Part shown: in pieces, positions 1 through 5,700 of the stretch
How the letters are laid out: every line of letters starts with the position of its first letter
How positions within the stretch are numbered: the stretch's first letter is position 1
Origin: Pseudomonadota bacterium
Lineage (GTDB): Bacteria > Pseudomonadota > Gammaproteobacteria > Burkholderiales > Burkholderiaceae_C
Length of the DNA: 5,872 nt
Reading direction: 5' to 3'
NCBI GenBank assembly: GCA_023415035.1
Contig: JAEZLX010000042.1
Location: forward strand, 1-5,872
The notes under the pieces: generated by a model
What the model was told of the DNA's origin: nothing
The model's input: only the letters and a program-made list of their open reading frames with translations
The model's database searches: none
Program-made: the position numbers and the translations under genes

Positions 1-1015
1 GCTCCGCATTGAGCGCCTCCAGCTCCGCCGTCCGGTCGGCCACCCGGCGCTCCAGCTGGTCATTGAGCTGGGCCAGTTTCGCCTGCGCCTTGCCCACCCG
101 CCAGATCAGCAGGACGATCAGCACGCCACCCGTCAGCAGCATCACGAGAAGCGCGGACTCGATCATGCTGCTGCGCGCCAGCAACGGGCGCAAGGGAGCC
201 AGCAGGGCCTCCTCATCCAGGCCGATGGCCATCACGAGTCCGGTGCCGCTCAATGTCTTCCAGCCATAGGAGCGAACGCGCCCGTCACGCAAACCGGGGG
301 CCTTGTAGCTGCCGCTGGCGGGGGCATCCTCGCGCAGGAAAGGCCGGTCCGGCGGCACTTTGATGCCCATCAGACGATCCATGTCGCGGTTGCTGGCCAG
401 GAAGCTGCCGTCCCGGTGGAGCAGGGACGCCACATCGGAAGGCGACAGCGCGAGCCCGCCGAGCTTCTCCGCCACGAATGCCGCCGGCACGATCAGGTGC
501 ACGGTGCCATCGAACTGGCCATCGCGCAGCACCGGCCGGCTGACAATGAAGACCCATTCGCCGGTGATCCTGGCCTTCACCGGGCGGCTGATGTGCAGCC
601 GGTTGCCACCGGCGCGCTGCGCCTGGAAATGCTCGCGGTCGCCCACATAGACGCCGACCTCGCTGCCCTCCAGGGAATTGAGCACCACCTGCCCGTCACG
701 GTTGACCACCGTCACGTACTGGACCACACCTTTGGGCAGTGCCGCCATGATTTCGCGGGATGTCTCGGCGAACGCCTCCGCCGGCTTTTCGAGGCGGGTC
801 TGCACCAGCTTCTGCAGCGCGAGATCGAGCGAGCTGACCAGGGCCTCGATCTGGCCGGCCATTGCAGCGGCCAGATGCACGCTACGCCGTTCGGCCTCGT
901 GCAGCACCTGCTCGCGCAGCAGCTGCTGCATGCGGCTGGTCTGCCACCACAGCGCGGCCGCCGCCAGTCCGATCAGCAGTGCCACCAGCACCGCCGCCCC
1001 CCAGATTCGCCTCAT
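1..1015 (-). CDS. Membrane-bound Cache-domain sensor protein, N-terminal part (output domain outside the window)
   Basis: My own translation of the minus strand gives 338 codons without a stop, running off the left edge. The protein has a short positive N-terminus and a first membrane helix (about residues 4-23). A periplasmic region of about 260 residues follows, then a second helix (about 287-305) and a heptad-like stretch ending 'LERRVADRTAELEALNAE' (321-338). The periplasmic part looks like a double-Cache (PDC) ligand-binding domain: it has 'VVNRDGQVVLNS', 'VGDREHFQAQ' (124-133) and 'ISRPVKARITGEW' (142-154), a pattern common in betaproteobacterial diguanylate cyclases and sensor kinases. 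The coiled coil usually carries the signal to a GGDEF, PAS or HisKA module, which cannot be seen here. The ATG at 1015 is preceded by AGGAGAAGGA, a good ribosome binding site. The gene points the same way as the pilin cluster but is separated by 329 bases, so it probably has its own promoter. The ligand is unknown. The family call is firm; the output type is open. Confidence 0.88.
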   Translation of the reverse strand, partial: MRRIWGAAVLVALLIGLAAAALWWQTSRMQQLLREQVLHEAERRSVHLAAAMAGQIEALVSSLDLALQKLVQTRLEKPAEAFAETSREIMAALPKGVVQYVTVVNRDGQVVLNSLEGSEVGVYVGDREHFQAQRAGGNRLHISRPVKARITGEWVFIVSRPVLRDGQFDGTVHLIVPAAFVAEKLGGLALSPSDVASLLHRDGSFLASNRDMDRLMGIKVPPDRPFLREDAPASGSYKAPGLRDGRVRSYGWKTLSGTGLVMAIGLDEEALLAPLRPLLARSSMIESALLVMLLTGGVLIVLLIWRVGKAQAKLAQLNDQLERRVADRTAELEALNAE

Positions 1016-1040
1016 CGCGTTCCTTCTCCTGCTTTGGGGG

Positions 1041-1325
1041 GCCAATGTACCTGTTTTTCACGATGAAATACTTGATGCCAGTCACACCATCCCCGTGCAG
1101 AACCTGGCCGATGCACACCTGCTGAAAGGCAAGGGCTCCGCCGCCGTCCACCTCGGCAACGGGCCCAGGTTTTCCGTGCATGAAGTCATCCAGACGGCGG
1201 AGCAGGTCAGCGGTCTGCAGGTGACAGTCAAATTTCTGCCCCAGCGCCCCGGTGACCCGGCCGTGCTGGTGGCCGACAGCACGCTGGCGCGCCCAACTTT
1301 GGGCTGGACGCCTGGCGACACCCCG
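1041..1325 (+). pseudogene. galE: Decayed C-terminal fragment of UDP-glucose 4-epimerase
   Basis: One plus-strand frame reads like the last third of GalE, the NAD-dependent epimerase of UDP-glucose and UDP-galactose. Recognisable blocks are 'VQNLADAHL' (1095-1121), 'HLGNGPRFSVHEVI' (1149-1190) and 'RPGDPAVLVADSTLAR' followed by 'LGW' (1245-1307). Three things mark it as a remnant. There is no Rossmann fold or active site upstream. Several residues usually found between 'DLADAHL' and the 'LGNG' block are missing. After 'LGWTP' the frame loses all similarity. A neighbouring frame reads 'AWRHPDHV' from about 1309, which could be the original C-terminal helix after a frame-shifting deletion, but that is speculative. 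Similarity before about 1086 is weak; 'PVFHDEILDASHTI' may be a worn copy of the 'VFGTDYpTpDGT' segment. The fragment lies antisense to the flanking genes and fills the gap between them. Confidence 0.75.
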
Positions 1326-1344
1326 ACCACGTCACCAACAACGC

Positions 1345-2475
1345 CTACTGCGGGACGGAGCTCGCATCGGCACTTTGCGCGGTATCCCGTTTCTGCTGCC
1401 ATCTCCGGCGCACCCATCGCGCCCACCTTTCCACGGTGACCCACGAAATCCACGCACCAATGAACGAGAGCGATCCTCCTGCCAGCAACACCCACCAGGA
1501 TTCATGATCCGGCCGCATGTACCTGAAAATCGGGTAGTGCCACAAGTACAGGCCGTACGAGATTTTTCCCACGTTCACCAACCATCGCTGGCACAGGAAT
1601 CGTTGCACCACCGAATCCCGCACGAGTCCCAGGACGATCACGGACATGGTCAGGACTTCCACCAGAGGAATGCCCGCGATCAACGATGCGGACTTCCCCC
1701 ATGCGGGTCTGACAACGAGCACCAAGAGAGCAGCAGACACCCAGAGGGTCACCCTCGCGATGCGCACAATCCGGGAAAAATCAAACTTCCACAGAGCCAG
1801 GAAAAGCAAGGCGCCCGCGAGCAACCCGGACACGCGGGTATCAAACCGATAGTAGGTCACGTTCCAGCCTGGGACACTGAACGCCCAGACACCCCGCCAG
1901 ACCGTCACACATGCGAGCAGGACGACGACGGCCAAGGCCAGTCTTCCCACATTCCTCTCGCGCCACGCCCACGCAAGGAAAAAGGGCCAAACGAGATAAA
2001 ACCGTTCTTCCACGGCCAGGGACCAGGCATGACTCAGGAGATCCGGTATTCCCCGAATGGCTATTGGGTAATCGGCCACATAGAAGAAGACCAGCAGGAC
2101 CTCAGCCCAGATTTCGTCCGGAGCCAGCCCCCACAGTACGGGAGCGACAAGGACAAAGGTAGCCAGCATCAGGAACAACGCCGGGACAAGCCGAAGGAAC
2201 CGGTTCACAAAAAATCGGCTGTACCGGATTTTTCCTGCACTCAGCAGGTCCTTGAAAAGCAGCGCCGAAATCAGGTAGCCGCTCAACACGAAAAACACGT
2301 CCACGCCCAAGAAGCCGCTGCCCAACGGCGGCAGCCTGGCATGGAACCCCATCACCAACAGGACAGCAATGCCCCGCAGGCCATCCAGAGCCGGCTGATA
2401 CCCGGACAGACCAGCCAAGTTCCCTCGTTCGCCGGCAGTTGCCGTCATTGTGGCCGTGGAACCTAGCGTTTTCAT
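1345..2475 (-). CDS. Acyltransferase-3 family membrane O-acyltransferase (OafA/YrhL type)
   Basis: The 376-residue integral membrane protein has the hallmarks of acyltransferase family 3, which moves acyl (usually acetyl) groups from the cytoplasm onto sugars of surface polysaccharides, lipopolysaccharide or other glycans. Visible motifs are 'LDGLRGIAVLLVMGFHA' (30-46) with the conserved His45, 'GVDVFFVLSGYLIS' (57-70), 'RFFVNRFLRLVPAL' (87-100), 'SHAWSLAVEERFYLVWP' (148-164) and 'YGLYLWHYPIF' (about 307-317). About ten hydrophobic helices are spread along the chain, and no SGNH hydrolase domain is attached. I chose the ATG at 2475 because it leaves a 34-base gap after the upstream gene; an in-frame start at 2532 would overlap that gene. 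The ribosome binding site (AGGTC) is weak either way. The gene is last in the pilin-linked series, and no clear terminator follows it. By eye it is less GC-rich than its neighbours (34 of 60 bases at 1741-1800 against 42 of 60 at 841-900), hinting at separate acquisition. Substrate unknown. Confidence 0.9.
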   Translation of the reverse strand: MKTLGSTATMTATAGERGNLAGLSGYQPALDGLRGIAVLLVMGFHARLPPLGSGFLGVDVFFVLSGYLISALLFKDLLSAGKIRYSRFFVNRFLRLVPALFLMLATFVLVAPVLWGLAPDEIWAEVLLVFFYVADYPIAIRGIPDLLSHAWSLAVEERFYLVWPFFLAWAWRERNVGRLALAVVVLLACVTVWRGVWAFSVPGWNVTYYRFDTRVSGLLAGALLFLALWKFDFSRIVRIARVTLWVSAALLVLVVRPAWGKSASLIAGIPLVEVLTMSVIVLGLVRDSVVQRFLCQRWLVNVGKISYGLYLWHYPIFRYMRPDHESWWVLLAGGSLSFIGAWISWVTVERWARWVRRRWQQKRDTAQSADASSVPQ

Positions 2476-2509
2476 CGGATGATTGACCTGCGGCGATGAC
2501 CGTGCGTCA

Positions 2510-3298
2510 TCAAGGACCGAACCCGTCCACATCCAGGAAGCCTATCGGCTCTCCGGACCTGCGGTCCAGCAGGACGGTCCCGAACTGGGTCCGGCTGACC
2601 AGCGGCAGGTACACAATGTCCTGTCCGTCCAACCCCGTATTCCGTACCGCCTCTCGAATCCGGCCTTGCTCGACCGCCGGCGAGCGCCGCTCCAGCGTGG
2701 CCAGCGGCTGGGCAGCCGCCAGCACCGCCGACACGGCCTCTGCATATAGCTGCCACAAATCCGGACGCGCCCCCAAATCCAGCCCTTGCAGGGCCACCAG
2801 GGTGGCATCGGCGTGCTCGCGCGCATCACGGAAGGGGCGCACTGCGGCAAGCTTCCGGCCCACCACGGGCACCTCGCGCAGACCTTCGGGTGCCAGATGC
2901 AGCATCGAGCGGGGAATATCCGCCGCGTGCACCACCCGGAACCGGTCGATCTCGAAGACCAGGAACGCCGGCCGCGCCTGGTAGGCGGTCACCAAGCCAT
3001 AACCCAGGGCGGATAGCTGAAGGAGCACGATCACCAAGACATCACGGCGCCACTCGGCCCTGGGCTTCTTGGGGTTGGACACCACCAGCGTGCCCAGCGG
3101 CCCCAGTACCACGTCCACAACAGCCAGTAGGCCAAACAGCTTGAGCCCGCCTGAGAGACGCCCAAACGGCGGCGGATACCAGATCAGAAACAGCGCGAGC
3201 CCCACCAGAGCCAGTATCAGCGCGCTGATCAGCAAATGCACCGATGCCAGCTTCCACCTCGAACTACCCAGCATCACCTTCGGCGTCACTGCATTCAT
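2510..3298 (-). CDS. tfpZ: TfpX/TfpZ family type IV pilin accessory protein
   Basis: The product is an inner-membrane protein of about 262 residues. It has three N-terminal membrane helices (about 20-40, 52-73 and 86-106) and then a soluble domain of about 150 residues. The segments 'HLLISALILALVGLALFLIWYP' (positions 21-42), 'VVDVVLGPLGTLVV' (60-73), 'VLLQLSALGYGL' (91-102) and 'RPAFLVFEIDRF' (109-120) fit the TfpX/TfpZ family. In Pseudomonas and Acinetobacter these genes sit beside particular pilin alleles and their products help display that pilin; the biochemical role is not settled. Here it lies two genes downstream of pilA, which agrees. The ATG at 3298 is used. A TTG at 3307 is a real alternative because GAGGGAG lies closer to it; homologue alignment would decide. 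The gap to the upstream gene is about 33 bases, implying co-transcription. I am confident of the family but cannot separate TfpX from TfpZ by eye. Confidence 0.88.
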   Translation of the reverse strand: MNAVTPKVMLGSSRWKLASVHLLISALILALVGLALFLIWYPPPFGRLSGGLKLFGLLAVVDVVLGPLGTLVVSNPKKPRAEWRRDVLVIVLLQLSALGYGLVTAYQARPAFLVFEIDRFRVVHAADIPRSMLHLAPEGLREVPVVGRKLAAVRPFRDAREHADATLVALQGLDLGARPDLWQLYAEAVSAVLAAAQPLATLERRSPAVEQGRIREAVRNTGLDGQDIVYLPLVSRTQFGTVLLDRRSGEPIGFLDVDGFGP

Positions 3299-3331
3299 CT
3301 TGCCCAAGTCTCCCTCACATCCATGCCGCCA

Positions 3332-4834
3332 TCACCACCGTTGCCACGACTCCGTACGCCATGCGTATAGCGACTCTTCGATCACCGCTGCACCATACCG
3401 CTCCGTCAGATTGCTGCGGGCATGATCCATCAGCGATGTGCCAAAGCCAACTTGCCAGGATTTACCCAGCAGGGCATGCAACACGGTGGGGCCCACGTCG
3501 AACTGGCTGCCCGGCCGGCGCACCACACCAGGTGCCAGGTCCTTGTCCCAGATGACCATGTGGTTGCGCTGCACCGCGTTCTTCGCCACCAGCGCGTCCT
3601 TGACCTCGCTGCCCATCATGACGTGATCGGACAGCATGACAACAGTGGAATCGTGGATGTTTTCGCGGATCACACGCTCCATGAACTCGCCAAGCAGCTC
3701 GTCCGTGCAACGGATGGCGTTCATGTGGGCCGACAGGCCATCGCCATAGATCAGCCCCAGCCGTTCGCATGAGGGAGAGGCAAAGCCCGATGGCGGATGC
3801 GAGTCAAGCGTCAGCATCACCAGAGCGAAAGGCTTCCCGTCAGACCCTGCCCTCAGCGTTTCCAGCTTCTTTTGCACCAAGGGCAACAACTCATCGTCGT
3901 ACAGTCCCCATTTGGACAGCGGCGACTCCGGTCGCGCCAGTTCCTCCAGCCCCAGCACCTCATCGAAACCCATGCTGCGGTAAAAATCGCCCTTGCCGGC
4001 AAAGCCAAGGCTGGCGCCGCCCATGTAGACGCGGGTATAGCCCTGTCTGGCCAGATGGTTCGACAGGCACTGGTAGCCCGACGAGAACTTGCCAAAATCG
4101 TTGTACTCGTTGCGGATGCGATGCGATGACAGGGGAACGCCGCATTGTGTGGCGATCATGCCCGCGATGGTCCAGTTGGACATCGGCGACTGGTCGATGC
4201 GGTCGAAACGCATGCCCTGCCCGGCCAGCCGGTTAAGTCGGGGTAGCAGCCCGGGGAAGAGAGCTTCATCGAAAAGCGGTTGCTCCATCGATTCCGCATA
4301 CACCAGGATCAGGTTCTTCTTGGGTCCGTCCACCGGTTCGGGAACATCGATGCGATCCACGATGTCCTGCAAGCCAATGCGGTCTTCCTTGTCGATCCCT
4401 GCCACACGCATGACATGCAGCACGTCAGCCGTCAACGGGGTCATGTACAGGCCAAAACCTGCCGTGCAGAGCACGAGCAGCCCCTGCGTCAGCACAGACG
4501 CGGGCATGAGGGCTGGCAAGCGGACCGTGCGCACCCCCCAGATGAACAGCCACAACAGCACCAGCAGAATGGGCACACCGTAACGGACCTCGGCATAGGC
4601 CCACAACAGGGCGACATCCTTCCACGAGCCCGCCAATATGTAGTACAGCGCCGCCTCGTTGAAGCCGGTACCGGTCATGCGGCCAATCACGACATACGCC
4701 AGGACCAGCATGATGTTGACCAGGTACAGCCCAGCCGCCAGGTACCACCAGCGCCGGGAACGCAACAGCAGAAAGCACAGCAAGAACAGGGCCGTACAGA
4801 CGGCGCCGTGCATCCACGCATACTCACTGATCAT
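3332..4834 (-). CDS. Sulfatase-superfamily phosphoglycerol transferase (LtaS/MdoB/PptB-like), possible pilin modifier
   Basis: This 500-residue protein has about five N-terminal membrane helices (roughly 9-24, 30-51, 61-80, 84-100 and 113-131) and an extracytoplasmic alkaline-phosphatase-fold domain (about 172-480). Family residues are in place: the metal ligand Glu181 in 'ILVYAESMEQ'; the likely nucleophile Thr222 in 'NWTIAGMIATQCGVPL', very like the MdoB/OpgB signature; 'WGLYDDE' (309-315); His346 in 'LTLDSHPP'; and the metal pair Asp403-His404 in 'MLSDH'. Relatives move phosphoglycerol from phosphatidylglycerol to lipoteichoic acid (LtaS), osmoregulated glucans (MdoB) or type IV pilin (PptB of Neisseria meningitidis). 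Its place between pilA and the pilin accessory gene makes pilin or a pilin-linked structure a reasonable acceptor, but this is inference; glucan or another envelope polymer remains possible. The ATG at 4834 follows GGGAGG at a short four-base spacing. The gene begins 103 bases after pilA, beyond a hairpin. Enzyme class is secure, substrate is not. Confidence 0.88.
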   Translation of the reverse strand: MISEYAWMHGAVCTALFLLCFLLLRSRRWWYLAAGLYLVNIMLVLAYVVIGRMTGTGFNEAALYYILAGSWKDVALLWAYAEVRYGVPILLVLLWLFIWGVRTVRLPALMPASVLTQGLLVLCTAGFGLYMTPLTADVLHVMRVAGIDKEDRIGLQDIVDRIDVPEPVDGPKKNLILVYAESMEQPLFDEALFPGLLPRLNRLAGQGMRFDRIDQSPMSNWTIAGMIATQCGVPLSSHRIRNEYNDFGKFSSGYQCLSNHLARQGYTRVYMGGASLGFAGKGDFYRSMGFDEVLGLEELARPESPLSKWGLYDDELLPLVQKKLETLRAGSDGKPFALVMLTLDSHPPSGFASPSCERLGLIYGDGLSAHMNAIRCTDELLGEFMERVIRENIHDSTVVMLSDHVMMGSEVKDALVAKNAVQRNHMVIWDKDLAPGVVRRPGSQFDVGPTVLHALLGKSWQVGFGTSLMDHARSNLTERYGAAVIEESLYAWRTESWQRW

Positions 4835-4891
4835 TCATCCTCCCATCCATCAACCACCGCCCTGCGGCAGCAACCATGCTACCGGAAACGC

Positions 4892-4916
4892 AAAAGGCGC
4901 CCGCAGGCGCCTTTTT
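4892..4916 (-). terminator. Rho-independent terminator after pilA
   Basis: A perfect six-base GC stem (GGCGCC at 4896-4901 and 4906-4911) with a four-base loop is flanked by A4 and T5 tracts, so the stem can extend by four A:T pairs. It begins 22 bases beyond the pilA stop codon. On the minus strand the run after the stem is TTTT, moderate for termination; the same hairpin has T5 on the plus strand, so it could work in both directions. It probably ends most pilA transcripts and lets a fraction read through into the phosphotransferase gene, keeping pilin in large excess over its modifying and accessory proteins. No clear promoter is visible between it and that gene. Confidence 0.8.
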
Positions 4917-4937
4917 GCTGATCAGGTCAGACGACGA

Positions 4938-5435
4938 TCAGAACTGGCCGCGGCAGGAACCGGGCAGGTACTTGGCCGGGATGGTTGTGCCGTCGGTGTC
5001 CAAGCCGCAACGCCAGCCGTAAACCGTGATCTGCACGTCGCTGTTTGCAACCGGGGTGTTCGCGTCCTTCATCGGCTGCAGCGTCACAGCGCCGTTCGCG
5101 GCATCCTTCAGGTCAGGCGCGTTGGCAGCAGTCACCGTGATCTTGCCCGCGTTGTCGGTCACGATGCTGGAAACGTACTTGGTCACGCCGGTGGCACCAC
5201 CCGACGATTCGCAACCCCACTCGCCAGCGTCCGGCAGCGTCGTGCCCGTGGTGGACTGGATGGTTTCGGTGATGCTGGTGCGGCACGACGAAGCGGCCAG
5301 AACAACTTCCGAGACCTTGGCGCGGACGGTGTAGTCCTGATAAGCCGGCAGGGCGACGGCGGCCAGGATACCGATGATGGCCACCACGATCATCAGTTCG
5401 ATCAGGGTGAAACCTTTTTGCAGGGTACGCTTCAT
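4938..5435 (-). CDS. pilA: Major type IVa pilin PilA
   Basis: The 165-residue prepilin starts with the eight-residue leader MKRTLQKG, cut by the prepilin peptidase before Phe9. The mature N-terminus 'FTLIELMIVVAIIGIL' carries Glu5, needed for methylation and assembly, and forms the helix that anchors the subunit in the inner membrane and then packs the fibre core. The mature protein is 157 residues, normal for type IVa pilins. Four cysteines (51, 75, 143 and 161 of the precursor) suggest two disulfides: Cys51-Cys75 across the alpha-beta loop and Cys143-Cys161 closing the C-terminal D-region that ends 'KYLPGSCRGQF'. The ATG at 5435 has AGGAG six bases upstream. The gene is preceded by a sigma-54 promoter with upstream operator-like repeats and followed by a terminator, so it is probably transcribed mainly alone. 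Serine-rich exposed stretches such as 'ESSGG' (76-80) are candidate modification sites. Pili of this class serve twitching, adhesion and DNA uptake. Confidence 0.96.
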   Translation of the reverse strand: MKRTLQKGFTLIELMIVVAIIGILAAVALPAYQDYTVRAKVSEVVLAASSCRTSITETIQSTTGTTLPDAGEWGCESSGGATGVTKYVSSIVTDNAGKITVTAANAPDLKDAANGAVTLQPMKDANTPVANSDVQITVYGWRCGLDTDGTTIPAKYLPGSCRGQF

Positions 5436-5520
5436 GAAAAGCTCCTAGAGGTTGAGGTTGTGAAAACGTTGTACTTTCAACCAAGAGAGCGGGTCCTCCA
5501 CCCTCCCGTGCCCTGTATGG

Positions 5521-5537
5521 TGCAGGAAGCGTGCCAA
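5521..5537 (-). promoter_or_regulatory. Sigma-54 (RpoN) -24/-12 promoter of pilA
   Basis: On the minus strand the sequence TTGGCACGCTTCCTGCA matches the RpoN consensus TTGGCACG-N4-TTGCA with one mismatch (C for the first T of the -12 box). The essential GG and GC pairs have the correct spacing. Transcription would start near 5510, leaving an untranslated leader of about 75 bases before the pilA ATG. RpoN promoters need an enhancer-binding activator; for pilA this is classically PilR of the PilS/PilR pair, and suitable repeats lie upstream. The match is seen directly; its use is inferred. Confidence 0.85.
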
Positions 5538-5538
5538 C

Positions 5539-5550
5539 CGGCAAATGCCG
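5539..5550. repeat. 12-base palindrome next to the pilA -24 box
   Basis: CGGCAAATGCCG is a perfect inverted repeat with five-base arms and a two-base centre, ending two bases upstream of the sigma-54 -24 element. A protein bound here could touch or block the polymerase, or it could bend DNA between the activator sites and the promoter. In this GC-rich DNA a 12-base palindrome may also occur by chance. No known operator is recognised. Confidence 0.35.
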
Positions 5551-5587
5551 TGTTTGTTGACGGTTATTTCACGTTTTGCGGCGCCCG

Positions 5588-5668
5588 GTGACAATTTTTG
5601 ACCAGCCGCCGTTCGTCGAGACTGACAATTTTTGTCAGCCGGGAGCGGCATGGACAGGTTTTGTCGCC
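5588..5668 (-). promoter_or_regulatory. Upstream activator array for pilA, probable PilR sites (three inverted repeats)
   Basis: Three related elements lie about 50 to 130 bases upstream of the -24 box. In plus-strand coordinates they are GACA-N5-TGAC at 5590-5602, GACA-N5-TGTC at 5624-5636 and GACA-N5-TGTC at 5653-5665. The middle one sits in a perfect 17-base palindrome, ctgacaatttttgtcag (5622-5638). The first two share GACAATTTTTG exactly. Their starts are 34 and 29 bases apart, roughly three helical turns, so they would lie on nearly the same DNA face. PilR of Pseudomonas aeruginosa binds several TGTC-containing sites upstream of the pilA sigma-54 promoter, and position and core fit that model. 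The array is seen directly; the identity of the binding protein is inferred. Confidence 0.75.
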
Positions 5669-5700
5669 CTTCACGGCAGGCGATGGACCACCGGCGGCCC

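Noticed and set aside
678..1080. Long plus-strand frame leading into the galE remnant
   Set aside because: Before about 1041 it is antisense to the Cache sensor gene and reads Ser/Arg/Ala-rich without GalE similarity. Only its later part is meaningful.
1252..2466. A 404-codon plus-strand open frame with His-, Gln- and Pro-rich product
   Set aside because: It lies antisense to the acyltransferase gene, has low-complexity composition typical of a GC-rich shadow frame and resembles no family. The minus-strand protein has clear conserved motifs.
4835..4890. Possible sigma-70 promoter for the phosphotransferase gene (TAGCAT as a -10 box)
   Set aside because: No acceptable -35 element lies 16 to 18 bases upstream; the hexamer alone is too weak.
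5450..5482. GGTTG/CAACC and GTTG/CAAC inverted repeats in the pilA leader
   Set aside because: The arms are only four or five bases and several alternative pairings compete, so there is no convincing riboswitch or regulatory hairpin.
5538..5587. Possible IHF bending site between the activator repeats and the sigma-54 promoter
   Set aside because: An IHF site would be expected in this arrangement, but no good match to WATCAA-N4-TTR is visible on either strand.
4659..5591. A 310-codon plus-strand open frame over pilA and the start of the phosphotransferase gene
   Set aside because: It crosses the pilA terminator and promoter, is antisense to an unmistakable pilin and shows no recognisable domain.
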